Source: JAAELZ01 sp965209105 (GTDB lineage Bacteria; Pseudomonadota; Gammaproteobacteria; Arenicellales; Poriferihabitantaceae). From it: a stretch of DNA of 64,000 bases. The stretch lies in assembly GCA_965209105.1 (NCBI GenBank), contig CBDBQB010000033.1, positions 310,001 through 374,000 of the forward strand, given 5' to 3'. Numbering within the stretch: position 1 is the first letter of the stretch; every line of letters begins with the position of its first letter. Under the pieces are notes generated by a model. The model was not told where the DNA came from and made no database searches. It was given only the letters and a program-made list of their open reading frames with translations. A program made the translations under genes and the position numbers. Below, in pieces: positions 16,374 to 25,525 of the stretch.

Positions 16374-17441
16374 ATGAAAAGCACAACTGAAGCGGTTAAA
16401 GAATACTACGGCGATTTTCTGAAATCTAGCGATGATCTAAAAACCAACGCCTGCTGCACGCCTGCTGATACGCCTGATTTTTTAAAGATAGCCATGGCGA
16501 ATATTCATGACGAAGTGTCTGCGCGTTATTATGGTTGCGGCTTGGTTGCGCCCGAGTTATTGAAAGGGATGCGTATTTTGGATCTAGGTTCCGGTTCTGG
16601 GCGAGATTGTTATATGTTAGCGCAGCTCGTCGGTGAAGATGGTTATGTCGTCGGCGTTGACATGACGGACGCGCAACTTGATGTTGCCAATGAACATATA
16701 GAATGGCACCGAGAGAAATTTGGTTTTAAGAAATCCAATGTTGAGTTTCTAAAAGGCTATATAGAAAAACTCGACGAATTAAACCTGCATGACGATAGTT
16801 TTGACATCGTCATTTCAAATTGTGTAATCAACCTCTCGACGGATAAAGCGGCAGTGCTCAACGAGGTTCATCGCGTGCTTAAACCCGGTGGCGAGTTTTA
16901 CTTTTCGGATGTCTATGCTGATCGCCGCGTTCCTCAAGCGTTGGTTGATGATCCCGTGTTATATGGCGAATGTCTATCAGGCGCTTTGTACTGGAACGAT
17001 TTTCAAAACCTTGCGAAGCAATGTGGCTTTGCGGATCCGCGCTTGGTTGAAGATCGGGTGTTGACCATTGAAAACAAAGATATAGAAAAATTGATCGGGC
17101 ATATTGGCTTTTTTTCCGCCACCTATCGATTGTGGAAAATGAATGATTTAGAAGCGGCCTGCGAAGACTACGGACAAGCCGTGGTGTATAAAGGCACGAT
17201 TGAGGGGCAGGAAGATTCTTACTTGCTCGATAAACATCATGTGATTGATACAGGCAAAATGTTTCCAGTTTGTGGGAATACTTATCGTATGCTACAAGAA
17301 AGCCGTTTAGCAGCTCACTTTGATTTTCATGGTGAAACGCAGACTCACTATGGCATTTTCGAAGGTTGTGGTTCATCACTCCCTTACGATTCTTCAAACA
17401 TCATCCAGCCAGAATCGAACGGGAGCGGTGGTTGCTGTTAG
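16374..17441 (+). CDS. arsM: Arsenite S-adenosylmethionine methyltransferase
   Basis: A 355-residue SAM-dependent methyltransferase. SAM motif I is ILDLGSGSGRD (residues 68-78), with GVDMT as the acidic loop. The four conserved cysteines of ArsM are present with the expected spacing: C27/C28, C55, C150 (ISNCVIN) and C200 (YGEC). The post-motif VLKPGGEFYFSDVYADRR and the C-terminal domain also fit. It would methylate As(III) to volatile or less toxic species in the cytoplasm. The protein ends in GSGGCC, a possible extra metalloid-binding tail. No arsR or other ars gene is adjacent. It has its own leader, 143 bp after the ferritin-like gene's ancestral stop. Confidence 0.93.
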   Translation: MKSTTEAVKEYYGDFLKSSDDLKTNACCTPADTPDFLKIAMANIHDEVSARYYGCGLVAPELLKGMRILDLGSGSGRDCYMLAQLVGEDGYVVGVDMTDAQLDVANEHIEWHREKFGFKKSNVEFLKGYIEKLDELNLHDDSFDIVISNCVINLSTDKAAVLNEVHRVLKPGGEFYFSDVYADRRVPQALVDDPVLYGECLSGALYWNDFQNLAKQCGFADPRLVEDRVLTIENKDIEKLIGHIGFFSATYRLWKMNDLEAACEDYGQAVVYKGTIEGQEDSYLLDKHHVIDTGKMFPVCGNTYRMLQESRLAAHFDFHGETQTHYGIFEGCGSSLPYDSSNIIQPESNGSGGCC

Positions 17442-17547
17442 GTAAGTTTTCTGCGGTATGGTCGTTAAGTTTCTATGCTGAATCGAACCCCTGTGGCAAC
17501 TATCACAACCTTCGGGGTACGCGTTGTGCCAAAGTATTTCAATCGAT

Positions 17548-18408
17548 CTAGTGCTTCAAACCTGCTTCGATAGAAGGGTAACGCAAACGAACTTTAAGTA
17601 GACGCTTCATTTTTGTATTGTCGATGCGTTTCGATTCAGCCAAATAGCCGATCATACCGGCACTTAATTGTTGCTGCGCTTCGGCGAGTGAGATTTGTCG
17701 CGGTCGGGGTAACTTTGCGTAATCGGCCACGGCAAAAAAGTACTCCGTCATCGAACTTGGCGCGTCGTCGGAAACATGGATAATTTCGTTTTTGATGGAT
17801 AAGGTGAGCGCGGCATAACAGACTACAGCCAAATCATCGGCATGAATACGATTACTCCAGGGCGATTGGTCTTCAAGTAAGACAGGGGCTAGACTGCGTA
17901 AGCGTTTGAGCGGCAAGCGGTCGGCGGCGTAAATACCGGGCACGCGTAAAATTATAATATCTGTTGAGGTTTCTTGCGCCCATTGCGTGAGTGCTAATTC
18001 GGCTGCCACGCGGCGGTGAGCGCGATCAACTTGTGGGCGAACTGGGCGATCTTCATCAACCCACTCTCCGTCGCAATCTCCGTAGACGCCGGTGGTACTA
18101 ATCAAAACAAACTTATCAATTTTTGAAGCGTCGATTGCCGCTAAAAATGCTTCAATGCGCGGGTCGCTTGATCCAGAAGATGGCGGCGGAACAGTATATA
18201 AAATGCGGCTGAACGGTGGGATATTGATGGCTTCTAGCGGGGCGTCCAAATCAATTCGCTGAGTTTCAATGCCAATATTTTGACAACTATCTTGCGAAGT
18301 TTGGGTTTTGACCACCGCGCGAACTGGAACATTTTGTTGGCAACAAAGGCGCGTCACCCGTAGGCCGATGTCGCCACAGCCCGCCACTACAATGGATTGC
18401 ATCGCCAA
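17548..18408 (-). CDS. NAD-dependent epimerase/dehydratase-like (extended SDR, YeeZ type)
   Basis: A 286-residue Rossmann protein. The nucleotide-binding motif is VVAGCGDIGLRV near residue 7. A segment LISTTGVYGDCDGEWVDED (near residue 102) and ILRVPGIYAADRLPL fit the atypical SDR/YeeZ group, in which the usual YxxxK catalytic pair is degenerate. Substrate unknown. It lies 3 bases downstream of ntrX and is probably the last gene of the def-fmt-rsmB-ntrYX transcript. Confidence 0.8.
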   Translation of the reverse strand: MAMQSIVVAGCGDIGLRVTRLCCQQNVPVRAVVKTQTSQDSCQNIGIETQRIDLDAPLEAINIPPFSRILYTVPPPSSGSSDPRIEAFLAAIDASKIDKFVLISTTGVYGDCDGEWVDEDRPVRPQVDRAHRRVAAELALTQWAQETSTDIIILRVPGIYAADRLPLKRLRSLAPVLLEDQSPWSNRIHADDLAVVCYAALTLSIKNEIIHVSDDAPSSMTEYFFAVADYAKLPRPRQISLAEAQQQLSAGMIGYLAESKRIDNTKMKRLLKVRLRYPSIEAGLKH

Positions 18409-18411
18409 GCC

Positions 18412-19788
18412 TTACTTCCAATCCTTGGGGTCGATATTCAGGGTTTTAAGTTTCCTATACAGATGTGTCCGTTCTATTCCAGACGCTTTTGCCACCGCCG
18501 ATACATTGCCGTTATGGGCACTGAGATGGTGCTCAAAATAAGCTTTCTCAAATGCCTCGCGCGCGCTTCTTAAATCTTTTTGTATGTGTTCACTGGTCGG
18601 CGCAGCAGTTGTTTCGAGTGTGGTGAGGGCGGTTTCGGTGGTGCTAAGCACCGCGTTAATATCTTCAGCACTGATATTTGTTTCGCCCCCAATAATCAAT
18701 AATTGCTGCACGCAGTTGACCAGCTCACGTACATTTCCCGGCCAGCTGTGTTGACGCAAGCGATTGGTCGAAGCCGTTGTAAGCGCGCGATAGGGCAGAC
18801 TTTCATTTTGCACAAAACGGTCAATATAAAATTCCACGAGGGTGGGGATATCGTCAATGTAATTGCAAAGGGGTGGCACCTTAATGGGCACGACATTTAG
18901 GCGATAAAACAAGTCTTCACGAAAGCCACTCTTCTTCACTAAATGCTCTATAGGCCGCGTGGTACTGCTGATCACTCTAACATTCATATTAATGGAGGCA
19001 TTGCCGCCCACCCGCATAAATTTTCCGGCCTGTAATGCGCTCAATAGCTTGGTTTGAGTTTGAGTGTCTAAGTCTGCGACTTCATCTAGATATAGGGTGC
19101 CTCCCTCAGCTTGTTCAAAGCAGCCGATCTGGGACGGGCTGGATTCATCTGAGCCAAATAAACGGCGCGCAATATTTTGCGGTGGAATCGCTGCGAGGCT
19201 GACTTCTACAAACGGATTTTCCCTACGTGCACTGGCACAATGAATCGAACGTGCAACCACGCCCTTGCCGCTACCGGCTGCGCCGTGGATCATCACCCAG
19301 CTTTGGGTCGAGCCGATCTTGCGAATTTTTTCGCGAAGTGCGGCCATGGTGTCGCTGGCGCCCACGGGTTTAGAAACAGGTTCTATTTGATTTTTAAGTT
19401 GATTGATTTGTTTTTCTTGCACACCACTTTGTAGTGCACGGTTGATCGTGACAAGAAGTTTGGCCGTTGTGAGCGGCTTTTCCAAAAAATCATAGGCGCC
19501 ATACTGGATAGCATCTACTGCAGTTTCAACGGTGCCGTGACCCGAAATCATCACAACGGGTGTATTAATTTCTAGTTGCCGAATTTCTTTGAGCAAGCTT
19601 ATGCCGTCAATATCGGGCATCCAAATATCAAGCAGTATCAGATCAAACTCACTTGCGCTTAAAGCGGCGCGTGCCAGTTCTGCATTTCCTGCGGTGGTGA
19701 CGGCAAAACCCTCGTCCTCAAGAACGTCTTGTAAGGTGTCGCGAATGCCTTTTTCATCGTCAACGATTAGGATATGTGATTGTGCCAT
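18412..19788 (-). CDS. ntrX: NtrX-type response regulator (AAA+ domain)
   Basis: A 458-residue regulator. The receiver domain has D10/D11, phospho-acceptor D54 (LLDIWMPD) and K102 region (FLEKPL). The AAA+ domain has a Walker A GAAGSGKG near residue 170 and the Walker B TLYLDEVADL. The C-terminal Fis-type HTH is visible (VSAVAKASGIERTHLYRKLK). The GAFTGA loop that contacts sigma-54 is absent: the sequence runs LFGSDESSPSQIGCFEQA. That is known for NtrX proteins and argues against classical sigma-54 activation. The partner kinase NtrY lies just upstream, 10 bases away. Confidence 0.92.
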   Translation of the reverse strand: MAQSHILIVDDEKGIRDTLQDVLEDEGFAVTTAGNAELARAALSASEFDLILLDIWMPDIDGISLLKEIRQLEINTPVVMISGHGTVETAVDAIQYGAYDFLEKPLTTAKLLVTINRALQSGVQEKQINQLKNQIEPVSKPVGASDTMAALREKIRKIGSTQSWVMIHGAAGSGKGVVARSIHCASARRENPFVEVSLAAIPPQNIARRLFGSDESSPSQIGCFEQAEGGTLYLDEVADLDTQTQTKLLSALQAGKFMRVGGNASINMNVRVISSTTRPIEHLVKKSGFREDLFYRLNVVPIKVPPLCNYIDDIPTLVEFYIDRFVQNESLPYRALTTASTNRLRQHSWPGNVRELVNCVQQLLIIGGETNISAEDINAVLSTTETALTTLETTAAPTSEHIQKDLRSAREAFEKAYFEHHLSAHNGNVSAVAKASGIERTHLYRKLKTLNIDPKDWK

Positions 19789-19798
19789 GATGCGCGTT

Positions 19799-21997
19799 TT
19801 AGTCGAGGGTGTTTATCGGTAGCCATACTTCTACTCGCCCACCATTGGAGTGATTGCTAGCGATTACAAAGCCCCCGTGTGCTTGAGCAATTCGCTTGAC
19901 GATCGGCATTCCTAAGCCGGTTCCTTTGGCTTTCGTGGTGACATAGGGCTCAAACACATTTTCGATGATGTGCTGCTCGAAACCCTTGCCATTATCTTCA
20001 ACGATTAATTTGACCCCTGCTTGGCTAAGTTGAGATTGCGGCTCAGTGGTGATCTCGACCAAGGCATTTTTTTGCCCCTCTAGGGCGTCGCAAGCATTGC
20101 CAATCAAATTATTGAGTATCTGACGAATACCATCTTGATCAAGCACCATTTTGGAGAAGCTTGGGTCTAAATTAAGCCTAAAGCTGATCGAATTTTCGGG
20201 CTGACGATGCAAGTCCACGACGTCTTCGATTAGTTGCTTGAGTTGTATCTCTGTCAGCGTTAGGCGTTCTGATCGAGCATAACTTGAAAAGGCATCGACC
20301 ATGCGTTTCAAGGTCTGTACCTGTTCTGATATGGTTCGCGTTGAACGATCAAGCGCATCGCGCTCGCCTTCGGGGAGTTTGTCGAGATATTTGCGGCGTA
20401 TGCGTTCGGCGGATAAAGCTATCGGCGTCAATGGATTTTTTATTTCATGCGCAAGGCGCTGCGCAACTTCACCCCAAGCAGCGTGGCGTTGAGCGTCAAC
20501 CAAATTGGAGACGTCGTCGAATACGACCACCCAACCTGGGTCTAGCTGTTCGGATACGCTATCTTGTGCAGACAAAACTGACATTCTTACCATCAGGATT
20601 TGTTTCCCTTGCTTCGACTCTAGGGTAATTTCTTGTTCCCCGGTCTTGTGGTTTTGCATGGCTTTGTTCAAATGATCGCAGAAACGCTTTAGTTCAGCGT
20701 TGGCGATGCAGAGTTTGTCAACATTCCCGTCAGTAAATTCATTTAAGTCTATACCGAGTATTTCAGAGGCACGCGCGTTGTGGGTTTGCAGCCCAAACGT
20801 ATGATCAAATGACATCACCCCCGATGAGAGGTTGCTGAGAACAGATTGTAAATAGGCGCGCTGTGTTTGTTCCTTAAGATGGTTTGCCTGCGCTTCGTCT
20901 TGTGCCTCTCTTACTTTATTAATCATGCTATTGAAGGAGCCCACGAGCAGGCCCAGCTCATCTTCGCTTTTAACAGGTAGCTGAGTTCGGTAGTCGCCCG
21001 AAGCAACGGCGCGGGTACCGACAGCCAGATCATTGATCGGTGCGACCAATCTACGGGATGCATACAGCGCTAGCCATAAGGAGATCAGCGTTGTCATGAG
21101 GGTAATTAGCGATAATGTCAGCAGGAAGCTCAATTTGAGCGGGCCGCGCAGATAGCTCAAGCGGTTGTATTCACTGGATGCTTTTTCTAAGCTATTACCC
21201 AGCCGAGAATAGCGCAGTGGTAATGGCTCGACGATTTGTAATACCCGAGATTGGGGATTAAATCCCGTCTCGGACACTGGGAATAAGAGTCGATACTGTA
21301 GCGCGCCGTTTGCCATGGGCTCAAGTTTAACCACGACATCACCATCGGTTGCTTTGCGAAGATCAGTTTTATCTGGCGAATCGGGAAACAGCGTGACGGC
21401 ATTTAGCTTGCTCGACGCAATCGCGCGACCATTTTGTTCAAACAAATCCAGTTCAGCGTAAGCGCGTTCGCGTCGAATCTGATCGAGTAAGCGTACGACG
21501 TCAGTGTTGCTTGAGACTTTTGCAATTCTGAGAGAATCTTGGCGGGCTTGATCGACCAAATTTTGCTTACTTGCTTCCAGAAAACTTTGGCCTAGCAGTA
21601 AGGCGTCGTCTAACGCGCGCTCAATTTTATCGTCAAACCAACTGTCAATCCCACGGCCTAGAAATTGCGCGGAGAAAAAATATACCACGCTGATTGGGAT
21701 AATTGTAAGCACGCTAAACAGAATGACAAATCGAACCATTAAGCGTGAGCCCAACACGCGTTTTCGATATTGCCTGACCAAACGCAAAAAGCTTGCAGCC
21801 AGGAATATCAGTAAAACGAAAATGCCCACGACATTGACGATAAGTAGCGAGGCGAACCAAGCGCCTTGGCCATCGGCATTTTGCGCAGTGAACGATAAAC
21901 TAATGGTTGCGACTAGAAAAAAGGCGGAAACCGCCATCACTGCGGCAGGGTTGAGGAATTGCCGCAGTATCCTGAGAGATAAAGAAGGCAACTGCAT
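19799..21997 (-). CDS. ntrY: Nitrogen-regulation sensor histidine kinase NtrY
   Basis: A 732-residue membrane kinase. Two hydrophobic segments near the N-terminus and a third around residue 95 precede a periplasmic sensor region of about 170 residues. A further membrane segment (LSFLLTLSLITLMTTLISLWLALYA region, ~285) leads into HAMP, then a PAS domain, then HisKA with H517 in HEIKNPLTPI, and an HATPase with N-box NNLIGNACDALEG and G-box GTGLGMPIVKR. It pairs with NtrX. It likely senses a redox or nitrogen-related state, as in other NtrYX systems; the signal is not deducible from sequence. Confidence 0.93.
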   Translation of the reverse strand: MQLPSLSLRILRQFLNPAAVMAVSAFFLVATISLSFTAQNADGQGAWFASLLIVNVVGIFVLLIFLAASFLRLVRQYRKRVLGSRLMVRFVILFSVLTIIPISVVYFFSAQFLGRGIDSWFDDKIERALDDALLLGQSFLEASKQNLVDQARQDSLRIAKVSSNTDVVRLLDQIRRERAYAELDLFEQNGRAIASSKLNAVTLFPDSPDKTDLRKATDGDVVVKLEPMANGALQYRLLFPVSETGFNPQSRVLQIVEPLPLRYSRLGNSLEKASSEYNRLSYLRGPLKLSFLLTLSLITLMTTLISLWLALYASRRLVAPINDLAVGTRAVASGDYRTQLPVKSEDELGLLVGSFNSMINKVREAQDEAQANHLKEQTQRAYLQSVLSNLSSGVMSFDHTFGLQTHNARASEILGIDLNEFTDGNVDKLCIANAELKRFCDHLNKAMQNHKTGEQEITLESKQGKQILMVRMSVLSAQDSVSEQLDPGWVVVFDDVSNLVDAQRHAAWGEVAQRLAHEIKNPLTPIALSAERIRRKYLDKLPEGERDALDRSTRTISEQVQTLKRMVDAFSSYARSERLTLTEIQLKQLIEDVVDLHRQPENSISFRLNLDPSFSKMVLDQDGIRQILNNLIGNACDALEGQKNALVEITTEPQSQLSQAGVKLIVEDNGKGFEQHIIENVFEPYVTTKAKGTGLGMPIVKRIAQAHGGFVIASNHSNGGRVEVWLPINTLD

Positions 21998-22024
21998 TAT
22001 GTATACGGCTTGGTCGACATGGGT

Positions 22025-22603
22025 TTAACTTTCGATAAGCCACTCATGCACGGCGCTTTTAAGGCGCCAACCAGACTTGACATAGGTGATGACGCGCAAG
22101 GGTGCTGGGAGGGCGGACTTGTTCAGGAGTATGCGCAGCTGAAGCTTATAGCCGTGCTGACTTGATGGCAGTGTGTCGCCCAAAATATCGGATTGAAAAT
22201 AAAAGTTTTCAACATCCCTGAGCAGGGCGGTTAACGTGGAATAGGATTGACTTTCTTTTAGCGGGGGCCGTGATAGTACGTAGCGATCGGTTAGCGAGTG
22301 ATAACTAATATCGTAATTGAACGACCATTGGGCGAGGCGTTCGTCACGCCAATAAGGGCGCGATTTGTACAAATCTAATTGGCTAGTCAGGCGGATACTC
22401 ACCCCATTGTGTAAGGCCTCTTCAACGGGTTTACTCAGCTGCAAATCAAGGTCAGCATTGACCTCTAGGGTGGTTTGGTCGAATAATGCCTTGGCCTGAT
22501 TGATAGAGAATTTCTGACTCCACGCAGCCTGTGAGAGCACGAAGACCAATAGACAGGCAAGGCCAAAACTCTGCATTAAGTTAGGCGGTTGACGATTAAG
22601 CAT
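22025..22603 (-). CDS. DUF4390 exported protein
   Basis: A 192-residue protein with an N-terminal signal sequence (FGLACLLVFVLSQAAWS) and a mature beta-rich region. Its position between rsmB and ntrY and its pattern (VSIRLTSQLDLYKSRPYWRDERLAQW, RYVLSRPPLKESQSYSTL, VITYVKSGWRL) match the DUF4390 family. It probably acts in the periplasm near NtrY. The reaction or role is unknown. It starts 2 bases after the rsmB stop. Confidence 0.85.
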   Translation of the reverse strand: MLNRQPPNLMQSFGLACLLVFVLSQAAWSQKFSINQAKALFDQTTLEVNADLDLQLSKPVEEALHNGVSIRLTSQLDLYKSRPYWRDERLAQWSFNYDISYHSLTDRYVLSRPPLKESQSYSTLTALLRDVENFYFQSDILGDTLPSSQHGYKLQLRILLNKSALPAPLRVITYVKSGWRLKSAVHEWLIES

Positions 22604-22605
22604 CC

Positions 22606-23897
22606 TTATTTACCTTTTTGTAATAGGGCGTAGAAAAAGCCGTCCCCGGCGTGAATCCCCGGCAATCGCTGATGACCATAGCCGCTGTCAATTCCAAGGC
22701 TCGACGGGAGTTTGATCGACTTTGCTTGCGGGTGCATTGCAAGAAATTTTTTAATACAAACATGATTTTCTTCCGGAAAAATAGAGCAAGTCGTGTACAG
22801 CAATTTACCGCCGGGCTTTAATATAAACCAAGCCTTTTCGAGTAAGCTAAGTTGCTGTGCTGCAAATTGTAGAGCATTTTCTGCTTGCCGGCGTAGCTTT
22901 ATATCTGGGTGGCGGCGCATCACCCCTGTTCCTGTACACGGTACGTCGAGCAAAATTCGGTCAAAGGCTTGTTGATCCCACCATGATTCAGGATGTAATA
23001 AGCTTCCCGCAACAATATCGGCGGGGCAATTCGCGCGATCAACGTTCTCTCGTAAACGTGCCAAGCGTTCGGGCAAATCCAAAGCAGTTAAGCTCCTAAG
23101 CTTGGGGCGAGCTCAAAACAATGCAGGCTTTTACCCCCCGGTGCAGCGCAGGCATCCAATACGCGGTGTCCTGCTTTGATATCCAACAAGGGTGCAGCGA
23201 GTTGCGCGGATTCATCTTGAACGCTGAGGTGTGCGTGCTCAAAACCGGGCAATTTTCTGACGGATACTGGTTTTTCAAGCGTAATGCCCGACTCGCTATC
23301 TTGGCAGTTTTTTGCGGGCAGCTCCGCTGCACTTAAAGTTTTTAGCGCTGCTTCCCGAGATTGCTGTTGGAGATTGACGCGCAGGGTCATGGGCGGCTTT
23401 GCTTGAGTTTCGGTGATGATGGCGTCGAAATAGGTCGGCCAGTCTTCCTTGATTTTATTGAGTAACCAAGGTGGGAAGCTGCGATGATTCCAGCCTTCAT
23501 CATGTATTGGCCGGTCTGCATCGAGGCGTATATACCCTCGTAATATTGCGTTGACGACGCTCGCTGCCCATTTTCGATTTAGCTCTGAGGTAAGCTTAAC
23601 CGATTCATTGACAATGGCGTGCGGGGCATGCTGTGTGTAATCAATTTGGTACAGCGCGGTCACCAGCAGCGCATTTAAGCGACGGTCTTTGGGTTTAAAT
23701 GGCTTTTTTAACTGTTGATTGATGGTGCTTAGATAAGCCAGATACCAACGAACCGAGCCGTAAACGATGTCTTGTACCATCCCCGACTCCGAATCTTTGA
23801 TCATATGCCGATGCTGCTCTAAGGCCTCATCCAGTGAGATGCCCTGTTCACAAACTGCGTAGACGACGTCCACTGCGACGCGGCGCGCACTGTTCAA
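22606..23897 (-). pseudogene. rsmB: 16S rRNA m5C967 methyltransferase, interrupted by a frameshift
   Basis: Two adjacent frames together make one RsmB. The first (23897-23088) carries the NusB-like RNA-binding domain and SAM motif I (VLDACAAPGGKS). The second (ending at 22606) carries LLDVPCTGTGVMRRHPD and the catalytic-cysteine motif TTCSIFPEEN. At 23088-23091 the minus strand reads GCTTAACT; one more T would give A-L-T-A-L-D and join them into 430 residues, the normal length. As written, the enzyme is cut before its catalytic cysteines. The start is TTG at 23897, overlapping the fmt stop by 4 bases. The cause could be mutation or a base missed in a T run. Confidence 0.9.
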
Positions 23898-24832
23898 AAC
23901 TCTTGGCCGACCTCTAGCGGGAAGCCGTTTAGGAAATCGCCAGCGGATAGGATTTTTCCGCCTGGTTTTTGTAGTTCGGTAATGCCAACAACCCCATCTC
24001 CACTACAGACATGAATACCTGCCGGAGACAATGCAACGATCTCGCCCGCCGAACCCTTTTGTTTAATGGAATCGACCACCGTCGCACGTAGTAGTCGAAT
24101 AGCCCTGTCTTGCACCCCTGTTGAAACCACCGGCCATGGATTGAAGGCATGGATTTTATTGACGATCGCTTGGGCGGGCATTGTCCAATCGACCTGCGTT
24201 TCTTGCTTGCTCAACTTTTGCGCGTAGCTCACGCCAGCTGTAGCTTGCTCAAGCGCAGGCAACTCACGATTCAGCAATGCGTCCAAATTCTCGGATAAAA
24301 GTGCAGCGCCCAGAGTAGACAAGGTGTCGTGCAGGCTGCCTCCCGTTTCATTTGGGCGAAGTTGATATGTTTTGCAGCTGAGTACTGGTCCCGTATCCAA
24401 GCCTTTTTCCATCTGCATCAGACAAACACCCGACTGGCTATCTCCGGCCTCTATCGCACGCTGGATAGGCGCCGCCCCGCGCCAACGTGGCAGCAGGGAG
24501 GCGTGAATATTCACGCAGCCGAGACGGGGAATGTCGAGTACCGATTGCGGTAATATGAGCCCGTAAGCCACCACCACCATGATATCTGCTTGCAGGGTTT
24601 TTAATTGCTCTTTTACGGTGGTGTGTTTAAATGATTCTGGCTGAAAAATATCAAGCCCAGCCGTCAGTGCAAACTGTTTCACAGGACTTTGTTGCAATTT
24701 TTTGCCGCGCCCCGCAACTCGGTCGGGCTGGGTGTAAACAGCGACGATCTCGACTTCTCGCTGCTGCAATGCTTGCAAGCAGGGAACAGAAAACTCAGGC
24801 GTTCCGGCAAAAACGACGCGCGCTAAGGTCAT
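23894..24832 (-). CDS. fmt: Methionyl-tRNA formyltransferase
   Basis: A 312-residue enzyme that formylates initiator Met-tRNA using 10-formyl-THF. The start at 24832 gives the family N-terminus MTLARVVFAGTPEFSVP; a longer frame from 25021 runs back over def and is not needed. Catalytic motifs: CVNIHASLLPRWRGAAPIQ, GDSQSGVCLMQMEKGLDTGP (split here as continuous family motif), and the C-terminal OB-like domain with NPWPVVSTG. It lies 28 bases after def, the usual partner. Confidence 0.96.
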   Translation of the reverse strand: MTLARVVFAGTPEFSVPCLQALQQREVEIVAVYTQPDRVAGRGKKLQQSPVKQFALTAGLDIFQPESFKHTTVKEQLKTLQADIMVVVAYGLILPQSVLDIPRLGCVNIHASLLPRWRGAAPIQRAIEAGDSQSGVCLMQMEKGLDTGPVLSCKTYQLRPNETGGSLHDTLSTLGAALLSENLDALLNRELPALEQATAGVSYAQKLSKQETQVDWTMPAQAIVNKIHAFNPWPVVSTGVQDRAIRLLRATVVDSIKQKGSAGEIVALSPAGIHVCSGDGVVGITELQKPGGKILSAGDFLNGFPLEVGQEF

Positions 24833-24860
24833 ATCATTTAAGTCTGGGTGGATCGCTAGT

Positions 24861-25367
24861 TTAGGCGCTTTTTTGGCGTGCTTCTTTGAGTAACTTTTTG
24901 CGAATACGATCCCGCTTAAGGCGCGACAAATAGTCGACAAACACTTTACCATCAAGATGATCGACCTCATGCTGGATGCATATCGACAGTATTTCATCGG
25001 CTTGAATCTCAAATGAATCACCTTTTACATCTTGCGCATTGATGGTCACGCTCTCAGCACGCGTAACGTCGGCGTATATTTCAGGTACCGATAAACAGCC
25101 TTCTTGTGTTTCAACGCTGCCAGACAGGTTGCTTAACACGGGATTGATAAAAACTTGTGGTTGATTTTTCTCTTCGGATAAATCCATCACCACCACACGC
25201 TGGGCAACATCGATTTGCACTGCCGCGAGGCCAATACCATCTGCTGTGTACATTGTTTGCGTCATGTCACCGACTAAGGTACTCAGTTTTTTGTCAAACT
25301 TCGTGACGGGCTGAGCCAGCTGTCTAAGACGTTTATCTGGGTAAGTTAATATTTCTCGTAAAGCCAT
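24861..25367 (-). CDS. def: Peptide deformylase
   Basis: A 168-residue metallo-hydrolase that removes the N-formyl group from new proteins. All three family motifs are present: GIGLAAVQ (44-51), EGCLS with metal ligand C91, and HEVDH with H133, E134 and H137. The start MALREILTYPD is the family norm. It is the first gene of the def-fmt-rsmB-DUF4390-ntrY-ntrX-SDR run. Confidence 0.97.
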   Translation of the reverse strand: MALREILTYPDKRLRQLAQPVTKFDKKLSTLVGDMTQTMYTADGIGLAAVQIDVAQRVVVMDLSEEKNQPQVFINPVLSNLSGSVETQEGCLSVPEIYADVTRAESVTINAQDVKGDSFEIQADEILSICIQHEVDHLDGKVFVDYLSRLKRDRIRKKLLKEARQKSA

Positions 25368-25525
25368 GAATTAGAAATTCGGTTGAAATGATGTATGTAA
25401 GCATGGAGCTCAAGTGCTGAAAGTCAAGATTTAGGCTTAATGCATCACCCAGCTTCGTCAAATTCTCTATGCGCTCACTCGGTTTCGATTGTATCATCTA
25501 GCCCAATCTCATTAATCCCTTATCC

